Source of the DNA: Paraspadella gotoi
Taxonomy: Eukaryota > Chaetognatha
Reading direction: 5' to 3'
Assembly (NCBI GenBank): GCA_051294375.1
Contig: CM119265.1
Coordinates: 27,380,839-27,444,838 of the forward strand
DNA: 64,000 nucleotides
A program made the position numbers and the translations under genes. How positions within the stretch are numbered: position 1 is the stretch's first letter; every line of letters begins with the position of its first letter. This document shows, piece after piece, positions 35,555 through 46,917 of this stretch. The notes under the pieces are model-generated. The model made no database searches. It saw only the letters and a list, made by a program, of their open reading frames with translations, and was not told the origin of the DNA.

Positions 35555-35599
35555 TTAATTTATTTATTTATTTTTATTTATTTTTATTTATTTTAATAT

Positions 35600-35690
<91 letters not shown>

Positions 35691-35692
35691 TT
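35555..35692. repeat. (TTTA)n microsatellite
   Basis: About 130 bp of TTTA units, pure after 35600. Confidence 0.95.
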
Positions 35693-36600
35693 ATTGTTAT
35701 GGTAACGATGGTGACATCCGTTTTTGCTACCGTCAACTGACGGTGATGATGATTACACAACGACTTTGCTGATGATAAAATGTTGTGAATGAGGGAATAT
35801 TAAGAAGGTGGTGACGCCTGATAGAAAAGCAGTGCCTGATTTAAGAAGCGATACGTGATGGTGAAAGCANNNNNNNNNNNNNNNNNNNNNNNNNNNNNNN
35901 NNNNNNNNNNNNNNNNNNNNNNNNNNNNNNNNNNNNNNNNNNNNNNNNNNNNNNNNNNNNNNNNNNNNNNNNNNNNNNNNNNNNNNNNNNNNNNNNNNNN
36001 NNNNNNNNNNNNNNNNNNNNNNNNNNNNNNNNNNNNNNNNNNNNNNNNNNNNNNNNNNNNNNNNNNNNNNNNNNNNNNNNNNNNNNNNNNNNNNNNNNNN
36101 NNNNNNNNNNNNNNNNNNNNNNNNNNNNNNNNNNNNNNNNNNNNNNNNNNNNNNNNNNNNNNNNNNNNNNNNNNNNNNNNNNNNNNNNNNNNNNNNNNNN
36201 NNNNNNNNNNNNNNNNNNNNNNNNNNNNNNNNNNNNNNNNNNNNNNNNNNNNNNNNNNNNNNNNNNNNNNNNNNNNNNNNNNNNNNNNNNNNNNNNNNNN
36301 NNNNNNNNNNNNNNNNNNNNNNNNNNNNNNNNNNNNNNNNNNNNNNNNNNNNNNNNNNNNNNNNNNNNNNNNNNNNNNNNNNNNNNNNNNNNNNNNNNNN
36401 NNNNNNNNNNNNNNNNNNNNNNNNNNNNNNNNNNNNNNNNNNNNNNNNNNNNNNNNNNNNNNNNNNNNNNNNNNNNNNNNNNNNNNNNNNNNNNNNNNNN
36501 NNNNNNNNNNNNNCCCTGGAGACAAAACAAAGACTGAAAAATGTAAAAGAAAAATAGTTTATGAATCGAGAGAGAGAGTGAGTGTTACAATTGTGACATC

Positions 36601-37700
36601 GAAAGAACGGCGGAGAGANNNNNNNNNNNNNNNNNNNNNNNNNNNNNNNNNNNNNNNNNNNNNNNNNNNNNNNNNNNNNNNNNNNNNNNNNNNNNNNNNN
36701 NNNNNNNNNNNNNNNNNNNNNNNNNNNNNNNNNNNNNNNNNNNNNNNNNNNNNNNNNNNNNNNNNTGTCAAATCCCCCCCGTGTCTCTCTCTCTCTCTTC
36801 TCTCTCTCTCCTCTCTCCTCTCTCTCATCTCTCTCTCTCTCTCTCTCTCTTTGACTTGTGACAATGAAAAATATAAATTTGTAAAGAATTCGTAGGAATA
36901 TTAAAAAAAGAAATTAGAAACTTGTAAATTTAAATCAACTTCATAACTGACACAAAAAATGGCAAATTCTTCGATAGCTTTGGAGACAGGGAAAAATAAA
37001 CTAAGTTTTAGCAAAGACATAAAAACTGAACATAAAAGTAAACATAAAGATAAACATGAGCAAAGGATAAAACAGAGAGACACAACTAAGCTTAAAATAC
37101 CTGGAAGCGAAACAGCGAAACAAAGTCGCTCAGCGAAACAAAGAGAAAAGTTATTAACAAAACAGAGAATCACAAGAGACTGAACAGCAATGGGGAAAAC
37201 NNNNNNNNNNNNNNNNNNNNNNNNNNNNNNNNNNNNNNNNNNNNNNNNNNNNNNNNNNNNNNNNNNNNNNNNNNNGATCCAAAGTCGAACGCCCACGGGT
37301 GGTCTCCTGATCACGTGATTAACGACGGCGATGAGGAGGAGGGCAGGAGGAGAGGAGGAGAGAAGAAGAAGACAATAAAAGAAGAAGACAGAGAGGAAGG
37401 AGAAAAAAAAAACAGGAAAGAAGAACAATAACAAAAGAGAAGAAGGCAAGAGAGAGAGAAGAACAAGAAGAAGAACGATGAAAGTATGAGAGAAAACAGA
37501 GAGGAAGGAGAATAGAATTTATTCTTTCTTGACCCGTTTTTGAGGTCCGTGACAACAATAGAGAGAGAGAGATGAGCGAGTATACAGAAGAAGAAGACAG
37601 AAGAATGGAGAGAGAGAGAGAGAGAGCAGAAGAGAGAGAGAGAGAGAGAGAGAGACGAGAGGAGAGAGAGAGGAAAAAGAGAGAGAGAGAGAGAACAATT
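36601..37700. other. Gap-broken stretch with GA/CT arrays, no gene seen
   Basis: Gaps at 36619-36765 and 37201-37275. CT arrays at 36783-36850 and GA arrays at 37610-37695. A short plus frame at 36959-37183 (Lys/Glu/Ser-rich) lacks splice or domain support. A GC-rich 45 bp after the second gap (from 37276) could be an exon edge but is too short to judge. Confidence 0.4.
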
Positions 37701-38105
37701 CTCTGATTTTTTTTGGGGCTGAAGTCAGAAAATCTCAGACGAGAAGAGTCGCTCTAAATATTCCTCCTCCTTTTTGTCGTGATTTTTCGAGTTTAGGTTT
37801 TTGGGTCTTGGATTGTTTTTACTAGAGATTCGTTTTGAAGAGATTGTTTTGTGACTAGAGATTGTTTTGACGAAAGATTGTTTTCACCTGAAATTGTTTT
37901 TGACTAGAGATTGGTTTTGACTAGAGATTGGTTTTGTGAAAGTTTGCTGTTTGATTGCGTTAGATTATTCCTGAGAAAAATCTTCTGCTTTTTCTTCTCT
38001 TCCTCCTTCTCTGCCTCATCTCTTCTCCAGGTGCAGATCACCTACTCTCTCGTCTCTACATGGCATGTTTAAACTAACAACCGTGAGAGGCCAAGAAAAG
38101 TTGGT

Positions 38106-38510
38106 CTTGGGTCGGCGACTGCGTCGGCAAAGACGAGTTTTGCATCGGAACTTGTGTCGGCAAAGAGAGATTTTGCCTCAGCACCTGCCTCGACAAAGAA
38201 AGGTTTTACCCTGGCACTTGCCTCGACAAAGAAAGGATTTGCATTGGCATCTTCGCCGGCAAAGAATGGTTTTTCCTCGGTAACTGCGTCAGCAAATAGA
38301 GGTTTTGCATCGGCACCTGCATTGGCAAAGAGAGGTTTTGCATCGGCACCTGCATTGGAAAAGCAAATTTTTTTCTTTGGCATCTTCGTCGGCAAAGAGA
38401 GGTTTTGCCTCGATAACTGCGTCCGCAAATAGAGGTTTTGCATTGGCACCTGCATTGGCAAAGAGAGGTTTTGCATCGGCACCCGCCTTTTGCGTCGGCA
38501 GAACTGGAAA
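38106..38510 (+). repeat. 33-bp minisatellite, about 11 copies, open in several frames
   Basis: Units resemble GCATTGGCAAAGAGAGGTTT then TGCATCGGCACCT. Because 33 is a multiple of 3, frames stay open: plus gives an 11-residue repeat (ASAPALAKRGF), minus gives AGADAKPLFAN. One unit near 38355 has a one-base insertion. An acceptor-like CTCTTCTCCAG at 38030 leads into an open frame (MFKLTTVRGQEKLVLGRRLR) that enters the array and stops at 38283. It could be a repeat-protein exon, but no domain is known and both strands are open. Confidence 0.6.
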
Positions 38511-38539
38511 TTAAATCCGTAACAACCGGTTATAAGGCG

Positions 38540-38760
38540 TAGCTCAAATTCTCAAAGCCAGTGGCATCGCGTGTTGGCAGACTCGTTATTTTTCTTCAGA
38601 GTTCAGTGCGAGATGTTTGCCGGTCGGTTATATGGCATCGAAACTCAAATTGCCCCGAAGGTAGGCTGGTTTGCCAGATTTCTTCAGTTCAGTCGAGATT
38701 TGGGTCGGTTATGCTGATCGAAACTCCATTGCATCCATAACCATCTACTCGAAGTAGGCG
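38540..38760. repeat. Diverged tandem repeat, unit about 85-100 bp
   Basis: TTCAGAGTTCAGTGCGAGAT, GGTCGGTTATATGGCATCGA and AACTCAAATTGC recur as TTCAGTTCAGTCGAGATTTG, GGTCGGTTATGCTGATCGA and AACTCCATTGC. Two to three decayed copies. No gene. Confidence 0.5.
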
Positions 38761-39234
38761 AATCATCCTTGATTTAGTAGAAAATCCTTTTTTCTTCGCG
38801 ATACCGAAGGCGATAGAAATGAGGCCAACGTGGGCACCGTTGTGGGGGAAAGGGGGTTGAAAAAGTGTGGTGCAAATGTTGGGCAAAGTCGGGTATTTGT
38901 GTCGGCGTTTTTGTGTCGGCAATCGCCGGATCCCTCGACGAATAAGCGGCGCGAATCGCAGTGGGAGATGAACCGGAAATGGGGGAAGTGGGGGGGAGGG
39001 AAGAGGAAGCAGTGGGAGAGGAAGGTAAGTGGGACAAACCAACAGACAGAACCGACCGACTGACCGACCGACCAAACAAGAGTGAGTTAATAGAGTATAC
39101 GAGTTATTGAGAAATAAAGAATCAAATCAGAGAAAAAACCTGGTACGAAGCGATAGGAAGCAGGGGGCCCGCTTTTTTAGGCCAGGCCTGGTTTGTTTTT
39201 TTTAAAAAGGTGAAAGAAGGCTGGTTGTGTTAAG

Positions 39235-39540
39235 ATGAGGAAGAGGGGGCCTGGGGGACCTGGTTGTATTAAATGAAGAAAGAGGGCCTGGTTGTTTTTA
39301 AAAATTAAGAAAGAGGGAAGGGGACCTGGTTGTATTAAATTGAAGAAAAGAGGGCCTGGTTGTATTAAATGAAGAAAGAGGGCCTGGTATGTTTTAAATG
39401 AAGAAAGAGACCTGGTTGTATTAAATTGAAGAAAGAGGGCCTGGTCTGTATTAAATGGAAGAAGAGAGAAAAGGGCCTGGTTGTGTTAAATGAAGAAAGA
39501 GGGCCTGGTTGTGTTAAATGAGGAAAGAGGGCCTGGTGGA
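39235..39540. repeat. 28-bp minisatellite (GAGGGCCTGGTTGTATTAAA)
   Basis: About ten copies of GAAGAAAGAGGGCCTGGTTG plus TATTAAAT with frequent small indels. Confidence 0.85.
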
Positions 39541-39779
39541 TCCTGTGAGTGAAATGGAGGGCCTTGCCATGTCTGATCTAAAAAAAAGGGTAATTTTAAA
39601 TCGGCGAGTGTTTGATGGAAGATTCTAAATAGGCATAGGTTGGCCAAGGATCATGAAAAATGGTGTAGGCGAAGCACCGAGGGGAAATCGCTGCCTTTTT
39701 CCTTTTTTTTTCTTTTTCTTTTTTGGCAACGGATTTTTCCTCCGAATTCGTTTCGCCATTTTTGTCTTAAGGTTCTTTT

Positions 39780-40060
39780 CTTTTCTCTTTGTTCTCTTTT
39801 CTCTTTTCTTCTCTTTTCTTTTTTCTTTTCTTTTTTTCTCTTTTCTTTTTTCTCTTTTCTTCTCTTTTCTTCTCTTTTCTCTTTTTTTCTCTTTTCTTCT
39901 CTTTTCTCTTTTCTTTTTTCTCTTTTTTTATTTTTCTATTTTCTTCTCTTTTCTCTTTTCTTCTCTTTTCTTTTCTCTTTTCTTTTTTATCTTTTCTTTT
40001 CTTTTCTCTTTTCTTTTTTTTTCTCTTTTTTTTCTTTTCTCCTTTCCCTTTCTCTCTCCT
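39780..40060. repeat. (TTTTCTC)n pyrimidine tract
   Basis: Dense CTTTTCTTTTCTC sequence. Phe/Leu/Ser frames are artefacts. Confidence 0.85.
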
Positions 40061-40108
40061 TTTCTAATTTTTCAGATTTGGAAAATTTCCTGCCTATAAT
40101 CGTTGTAA

Positions 40109-40353
40109 GAAATTGATACAATCAGTATAAAAATTATCAATTGATTCATTTATTAAATAAGCTATCTTGCCCCTAACTTTTGACTATGGTGGTTTAAGGC
40201 CTAAATCACTCTTACAAGATAATGCCCTGAAAGCTTTCAATCAAGAGTCTCTGACAGTCTCGTTTATTCACTTCCAGAGCACCTGGCCTCCATATCAATT
40301 TAGTAGTAAAATGTTTCAAAGAATGTTTTAATTATATAACAGCACCACTCCCT
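40109..40353 (+). mobile_element. Dispersed element family R1, 245-bp copy
   Basis: Starts GAAATTGATACAATCAGTAT and ends GCACCACTCCCT. It shares AAATAAGCTATCTTGCCCCT, GGTGGTTTAAGGCCT and AATCACTCTTACAAGATA-type words with 63285-63540. No ORF. Confidence 0.72.
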
Positions 40354-40673
40354 AATTCTTTTTCCTGTACTTTAATTTTTGTCCTTTTCCATTTTCACTT
40401 CTCTTTTCTAACCTTTCGCCTTATCTTATTTTGTACCCTATCTTTTTTCCCTTAATTCCGTTATCTCCTCTGTTTTACATCCCTTTTCTTTCTCCTTTCT
40501 TTTTTCTCCCTTCATTCCCTTTCCTTTTTTCTCCCTTCCTCCTTTTCCTTTTTTCCCTTTCCTCCCTTTCCTTTTTTTCTCTCTTCCTCCCTCCCTTCCT
40601 TATTATTCATATATTCTCAGTTATCACTTTTTCCTTCCATCATTAACGCGAGTCGAACCGACGTCTCGAAATC

Positions 40674-40675
<2 letters not shown>

Positions 40676-40712
<37 letters not shown>

Positions 40713-40870
40713 TTGTCGACGATGACGAAGATTTGGAGGACGATTTCGACGATGATGACGATGATGACCACAACGAGGACGAAGAAGACGATGATGACGA
40801 CAACGACGACGATGATGACGACGACGATGACGACGATGACGACAACGATGACGAGACGAAGACGACGATA
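40676..40870. repeat. (GAC)n microsatellite and degenerate GAC/GAT array
   Basis: About 12 pure CGA units to 40712, then GACGATGATGACGAC-type degenerate sequence. All frames lack stops; on plus one frame is Asp/Glu-rich. It ends ATAACAG|GTTTTG, donor-like, but there is no supporting exon. Confidence 0.8.
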
Positions 40871-41579
40871 ACAGGTTTTGAAATTGTTATATAATTCTGA
40901 AAAGAGATGCTTCAAAAATGGCTTATCGAATAGAATAATATTTTAATAAAATTTAAAAAAGAATTGAGCTCTTTCTTTTTTTTACATTTTACTATTTCTT
41001 TTCTTATGTTATTTTTGTAAGACCAATTTTCAACTATTCTTTACTGAAGCAGTCCTTACAATTGACCACAGTCCTTTTTCAAGGACTATAGAAACTTTTT
41101 ACTTTCTTCTCTCTCTCTTTCTTTCTCTCTCTCACTTTCTCAGTTTAAAGCACTAGTAGCCTAAAGCTTGCACCTTCGTTTTCAATATCAATATCAATTT
41201 ATTTCTCTCTCTTTCTTTTATAAACTTACTTTCAAAAATTTAATATTGTATCACTTGCGCTGAAGGTTTGGATAAAAACCAAAAATATTCGTTAATCGCA
41301 AATTTAATTGTAAAAACTTACTACTTTGTTCACCAATTTTGAAACGTAACAAAAAAGAGTGAACCGAGTGATTCTCGGCGTGTATTTCCTTTTGATCACA
41401 TGATATGACATGATTTGATTAAAAACATTTTTTACCCTTGTATTTATGACATGCATTGCATCAAAATTCCGTCTTTTATTCTTTAAAGTTTTAGGAATTC
41501 CTCAAGGCGGTGCTAGTTGTCCTATATATTTGAGGTTTTTTTCTGTCCTAACAAATAAGCAACCAATTATAGGCAAATT

Positions 41580-41718
41580 ATATGCATTTTTAATGTAAGT
41601 GGGACAGACCGATAGACAGACATACCAACCAACCGACGGACTGACAGACCGACCGACCAACAGACCGATAAAAAAGTGACTTATAGAGTTACTCCGCGAG
41701 TACTCGCGGCGCAACTAA
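41580..41718 (+). mobile_element. HINE/Helitron-like element, 3' part
   Basis: GTAAGTGGGACAGACCGATA leads into an ACYG-type tract (GACAGACCGACCGACC and variants), then TTATAGAGTTACT, the perfect 16-bp palindrome CCGCGAGTACTCGCGG (41694-41709) and CGCAACTAA. A hairpin shortly before CTRR is the Helitron 3' hallmark. It is non-autonomous; no Rep/helicase is seen. Confidence 0.6.
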
Positions 41719-41976
41719 AAATAAACAGTTGTAGGGAACAGTGGTATAGTGCTGTGAGAACTGTTCCCTGAGGGTTTCTGAGCGGCGTTATACTTGGGTC
41801 GAGTCGAGTTAAATTTGTTACACATATATTTTATAGTTTCTTAGTAACGGGATAATTCAAGAATACATATCAGCGCAACACATTTGAAATACCGTTCTTG
41901 TTTATTGAAAGAAAGATTTATGGATTGCGTAGAGTAGAGTTGAGTAGAGATTTTGTAAAGTGTCCCATTCGGTAAA

Positions 41977-42025
<49 letters not shown>

Positions 42026-42057
42026 CGCGACAACCTCATATTCCGACCCCAAGCGAG

Positions 42058-42095
42058 TCCAAGGTCAAGAGTCCAAGGTCAAAGGTTCAAGGTCA
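42058..42095 (+). promoter_or_regulatory. Three extended AGGTCA half-sites (YCAAGGTCA-like)
   Basis: TCCAAGGTCA at 42058, TCCAAGGTCA at 42072 and TTCAAGGTCA at 42086, each 14 bp apart. Extended half-sites of this type are bound by monomeric receptors such as FTZ-F1/ERR families. They lie just after an (CT)n array in a CpG-containing stretch with an open frame (SRDNLIFRPQASPRSRVQGQ). Function is unproven. Confidence 0.35.
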
Positions 42096-42309
42096 TCGTC
42101 GCGACATACCTCAACCTCGCGGTTCCGCCCACTTTTAGCGTCTGCTTTTTTCCACTAGTCGCGTCGACGCCTCTTTATGGCATTTGTCGTCCTGCCATCT
42201 AGTGATGCTATCAAGAGGCGCCATTAAGAGGGCGCGATTGTCGGTTCGACGATGGAGAATGAGGAGAAGAAAAAGAATTAAAAAGAAAAGTATATTTCTT
42301 ATTTTTTGT

Positions 42310-42620
42310 AGAAAGGGCTGAGGAGAGAGGAGAAAGATAGGAGATTAGAAGAGAGAGGAAAGAAGAAAGATAGGAAAAGAAAGGTGAAAGGAGAGAGAAT
42401 GGAGGAGAGAGGAGAAAGATAGGAGATGAGAAGAGAGAGGAAAGAGGAAAGAAAGGAGAAAGGTGAAATGAGAGAGAAGGGAGGAGAGAGGAGAAAGATA
42501 GGAGACGAGAAGAGAGAGGAAAGAGGAAAGATAGGAGGAGAAAGGTGAAAGGAGAGAGAAGGGAGGAGAGAGGAGAGAGGAGAAAGATAGGAGATGAGAA
42601 GAGAGAGGAAAGATAAGAGT
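42310..42620. repeat. Purine minisatellite (GGAGAAAGATAGGAGA-type)
   Basis: Units of about 60 bp containing GGAGAAAGATAGGAGATGAG and AAGAGAGAGGAAAGAGG recur four to five times. Confidence 0.75.
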
Positions 42621-42818
42621 AGAGAGGAGAAAGAAGTGAGCAAATGCTGGGTGGAAAGTTGTCACAACTGATGACAAATTTTCCGACATAAACTGTCAAA
42701 CATGATTAAGGAAATGATGACATGAAAATGACAAGAAAAAGACCAGAGAATGACAAGAAAATCGGTCCAAACCAGACGGGATGAAAAAAAGCGGTGAAAA
42801 TGGCGTTCGATGGGGCGG

Positions 42819-42883
<65 letters not shown>

Positions 42884-42978
42884 GGCAAAAGCGTGGAAAC
42901 CGAAGGTCAGGAAAAATTCTAGAAAATGGGTTCGAAAAAAAATTTAAGGAGACGAAGACGATAAGAGAAAGAGGGAAA

Positions 42979-43812
42979 ATGGGCAAATCCGATGTGAGTG
43001 GCCAGTCGAGAAGAGAAGAAGATGGCAAGCCCCGGATTGCGAAGTGGCGTGAGATGAGAGGAAGATGCAGCCCGGATGTGAGTGTGCGTGAGAAGAGAGA
43101 GGATGCAAGCCCCGATGCGAGTGGCGAGAAGAGAGAGAGATGGCAAAGCCGGATGCGAGTGGCGTGAGATGAGAGAAGATGGCAAAGCCGGATTGAGTGG
43201 CGTGAGAAGAGAGAAATGCCAAGCCCGGATGGATGGCTGAGATGAGGAAAGATGGGCACCCGGATTGAGTGGCGTGGAGAAGAGAGAAGATGGCAAGCCC
43301 GGATGCGAGTGGCGTGAGATGAGAGAAGATGGCAAGCCCGGATGTGATGTGCGTGAGAGAGAAGGAAATGCAAGCCCGGATGTGATTGTCGTGAGATGAG
43401 AGAAAATGCAAGCCCCGGATGTGAGTGGCGTGAAGAAAGAGAAGAATGGCAAGCCCAGTTGATGGCGTTAGAAGAGAGAAGATGGCAACCCGGATGTGAG
43501 TGGCGTGAGAGAAGAGAAGATATGCAAAGCCGACGTGAATGGCGCTGAGATGAGAGAAAATGGCAACCCGGATGTGAGTGGCGTGAGAGAGAGAGATAGA
43601 CAAGCCCCGGATGCGAGTGGCGTGAAGATGAGAGAAGATGGCAAGCCCGGATTGAGTGGCGAGAAGAGAATGAACCCGGATTGAGTGGCATGAGAGAGAG
43701 AATGGCAAGCCCCGGATGTGATGGCGTGAGAGAGAGAAGGATTGGCAAGCCGTTGTGAATGGTGAGAAGAGAGAAGATGGCAAGCCCCGGATGCGAGTGT
43801 CGTGAGAAAAGT
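42979..43812. repeat. 39-bp minisatellite, about 20 copies
   Basis: Unit GAGTGGCGTGAGAAGAGAGA then AGATGGCAAGCCCGGATGT. Nearly every copy differs by one- or two-base indels, so no frame stays open although the unit is a multiple of three. It is followed by a TCCGTCTGTCCG tract (43809-43862). Confidence 0.9.
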
Positions 43813-44394
43813 CCGTCTGTCCGTCAATCCGTCCCTCTATCCGTCCGTCCATCTATCCGTCTGCCGGCGCCCGCCAACTCATAGTAAAACTTGACATGAA
43901 GTTTTATCTTCTATTGTAGAGAAAAGAAGATTCATTTCTGAAGATCAAACGACGACGACGACGATGATGATGATGATAATTATGATGAGCTCGATCATTA
44001 GGAATTTTTTATCACCGGAGGAAAAGAATTCTGCCACAATGGGCAACTCTGGCGCGCGTGCGACAATGGCGGGCGGCCGCGGGTGTCGCCGGACGGCGAT
44101 AGCAGATGACGATGGCAGATGTGTCACGTGACAATGGTCAGAATGGCGATTTTGTCGGTGGGAATTTGGAAGACGAAAAATCACGTGACCTCGGTACATA
44201 AGAAGCAAAGGTATACTGCTTTGAATCACGACGATTTATATGGTGAAAAGCGTCGTAAATGATAGATATTATCAGTGACATTATCTATAACTGACATAAT
44301 TAGAGTGAGACAGACCGACAGACTCATTGATCGACCAAATTAAAATGTTTCAACGTTTTTGATTTATGATGATGACAATGACAAATAGGATGAC

Positions 44395-44436
44395 GACGAT
44401 AATGTCGATCACGATGACAATGACGACGACGACGAC

Positions 44437-44471
<35 letters not shown>

Positions 44472-44480
44472 CGATGATGA
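44395..44480. repeat. GAC/GAT trinucleotide array
   Basis: GACGACGAC then (GAT)n. It has His- or Asp-coding frames but no gene context. Confidence 0.9.
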
Positions 44481-44606
44481 TTATGATGACAGTTAGGATC
44501 AATGTCAGTAGCTGATGATATATTTTCTGAGTCGCCATAAACAAACATCGTCGTTACCTTACCCTACCTGTCCTTACCTGGTTTCATTTGGCTCTTATGG
44601 AAAAAT

Positions 44607-44647
<41 letters not shown>

Positions 44648-44683
44648 GCGACAACAAATCATTTATTCCTCTTTTATTTGTTT

Positions 44684-45038
44684 TTAGTCGGATCTGCTCA
44701 TCAGCAGATTCCGACTCTATAATTCACTTTGTCGGTCCGTCGGTCAATATCAGTTAATATTTTAATTAATCAATTATTTAATAATTAATTAATTTATCAA
44801 TCAATTAATTATTCAATAAATCAATTTATTTATCTCTTAATTATTTATTCAATAAATCATTTTATTTATCAATTAATTAATTATTCGTCGTCGTCGTCGT
44901 CGTTGCTTTGGCCGTGGTCCGTGACGAAAAGACCTAAAAACAAATATGTCGGATCAAATAAATTAATTAATTGATTAATTGCCTAAATAATACCGCTCAT
45001 AATCGCGGGCAGATCCGACATTGTTTGCTCAAACTTGT
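44684..45038 (-). mobile_element. HINE/Helitron-like element, apparently full length (355 bp)
   Basis: On minus, the 5' end is ACAAGTTTGAGCAAACAATG then TCGGATCTGCC (45038 downwards). An AT-rich interior includes ATTA repeats and a (CGT)n array at 44887-44904. The 3' end has GACCGACGGACCGACAAAGT, TATAGAGT, a hairpin AGTCGGAATCTGCT/AGCAGATCCGACT and CTAA at 44687-44684. The 5' word is shared with 46918 and 54928, and the hairpin with 50938. No ORF: non-autonomous. Confidence 0.65.
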
Positions 45039-45369
45039 CATTTAGATAATATCTGTCATAAATTCTTCTTCTCTTCAGCCTCTTCATTAATTGAACGACC
45101 GTTTGTCGATATTTCCTATCAACGATTCTTTTTATTACACAAACTCGTTAATCCCACCAGTTTTCACCTTCGCCTTCCTTTATTTTCTCATTTTTTTAAA
45201 ATATGAGAATCGGCCATTTGAGATTTTTCATATCGTATTTCATATATCATATTTTTTCATATCTTATCTTTTCCTCAATATTTAATCTCGTTTCTCGTTT
45301 TTTTTGTTAATCATCTTCTTATCGAAAACTTTTTTTTTCTTCCGCCCTTATCTTAAATTGGGTCGTTAA

Positions 45370-45435
<66 letters not shown>

Positions 45436-45739
45436 GTTTTAGGGTTTCGTTAAATTATTATATAATTATAATTAAAATAAATTATATATTTGGGGATTAA
45501 TTAAAATGCACCAGAAAAGAGAGGACTTTATTTGGTTCAGTATTTTATTCCTTTTCAAAATTGATTAAAACTTTTCCTTCAGAATTATTTTATCTTTTAT
45601 TTTTATCAGTTAAATTTTTTATCACTGTTTAGTACAATTCTTTTTCTTGTTTGGCTTTAAACTTTAACAAATTTTCATGATAAATTTCCTATACTAAAAT
45701 TAACGGTTTAAATACTCATATGACGATTTTAGTATTTTA

Positions 45740-46176
45740 CTCATTATTTTGCTTGCTTCCAATCAACTCCCATGCTTGCTTCGAGTCCCTCATCCTCGAT
45801 TGCTTCCATTCCTCACTTGTGATTGGTTCCACTTTCCATCTAAATATCCCCTCTGGCCCCTCATTCGGTTAGAGAACAGACCCTCGTCTCTTCTCTCTCT
45901 CTCTCTCTCCTCTCTCACTGCTCGTCTCTCTCATTCTCTTCTCTTCTCTCTCCTCTCTCTCTCCTGTCTGTGCCGTGCTATCTTGCTCTCTCTCTCTTCG
46001 TTTCTCCCTCTGCCATCAGTCGTCTCTTTCCGCTGGAAAAAGCGCTCGCCGTTTATTGTCATGCCCACTTGGCCGACGCGAGGCCCTGGGGGTATAACAA
46101 GGCCGGGACTCGCGATTGCTCGCGTTCCGTCTCCCCGCCTCTCTCTCTCTCCTCCTCCTCTCTCTCTCCTTCCCTC
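45740..46176. other. CT-array region with CpG-rich core, no gene confirmed
   Basis: Contains CT arrays (45890-45965, 46138-46176) and a CpG-rich core at about 46020-46135. Plus frames here (FPLEKALAVYCHAHLADARP, then WGYNKAGTRDCSRSVSP) are open but have no splice or domain support. It ends at a 25-N gap where CT on the left meets GA on the right. Confidence 0.4.
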
Positions 46177-46201
46177 NNNNNNNNNNNNNNNNNNNNNNNN
46201 N

Positions 46202-46237
<36 letters not shown>

Positions 46238-46917
46238 GGGTCGTTGCACTTGGGCATTTGAGGGTTGAACATTGCAAGAGCTGAAATATGGTAGAGTACA
46301 GAGATAAAATAGACTAAAATAAATAATGTTTAATAAATTGTATGTTGAAGTAGTTATTTTTTATAAATATAATTTAAAAAAAATATGTTCAGTTTGTTCA
46401 CTCATCCGAATTTCATTTTCTTCTTTGAAAAAAAAGTCGAATGATATCGTTGACTGTAATTTAATTTTATAAAACAAGTCCTCATTTTTAAAACTCGGTC
46501 GGTCAGTCGGTCAGTTGGTCNNNNNNNNNNNNNNNNNNNNNNNNNNNNNNNNNNNNNNNNNNNNNNNNNNNNNNNNNNNNNNNNNNNNNNNNNNNNNNNN
46601 NNNNNNNNNNNNNNNNNNNNNNNNNNNNNNNNNNNNNNNNNNNNNNNNNNNNNNNNNNNNNNNNNNNNNNNNNNNNNNNNNNNNNNNNNNNNNNNNNNNN
46701 NNNNNNNNNNNNNNNNNNNNNNNNNNNNNNNNNNNNNNNAAATGTGGAGAGTAAAACAGTTAAATTTTCTGTTAGTAACAGTAAAATGACGAGAGAATTA
46801 AATTCAGGTTTCACTGTTTGAGAGAAAAAACCCACTTTTATTCCAAGCTGATCAGCTGATGTTTCCATTCGAGAATAAAAAGAGAATTCTGTTGTCAGCT
46901 TGAAAAACTTTAATTAA

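Noticed and set aside
38985-39040. Strong donor GAAG|GTAAGTGGG after an open frame
   Set aside because: GTAAGTGGGACAGACC is the start of the HINE-like element also seen at 41590, so the donor match is part of a repeat.
39640-39720. Frame LAKDHEKWCRRSTEGK resembling the end of a reverse transcriptase ORF
   Set aside because: The similarity is only a few residues, no other retrotransposon motif is nearby, and the frame runs straight into a pyrimidine repeat.
42696-43852. Minus ORFs of 350 and 302 codons
   Set aside because: They cross the indel-rich 39-bp minisatellite and GA arrays and shift repeat frame repeatedly. No protein signature.
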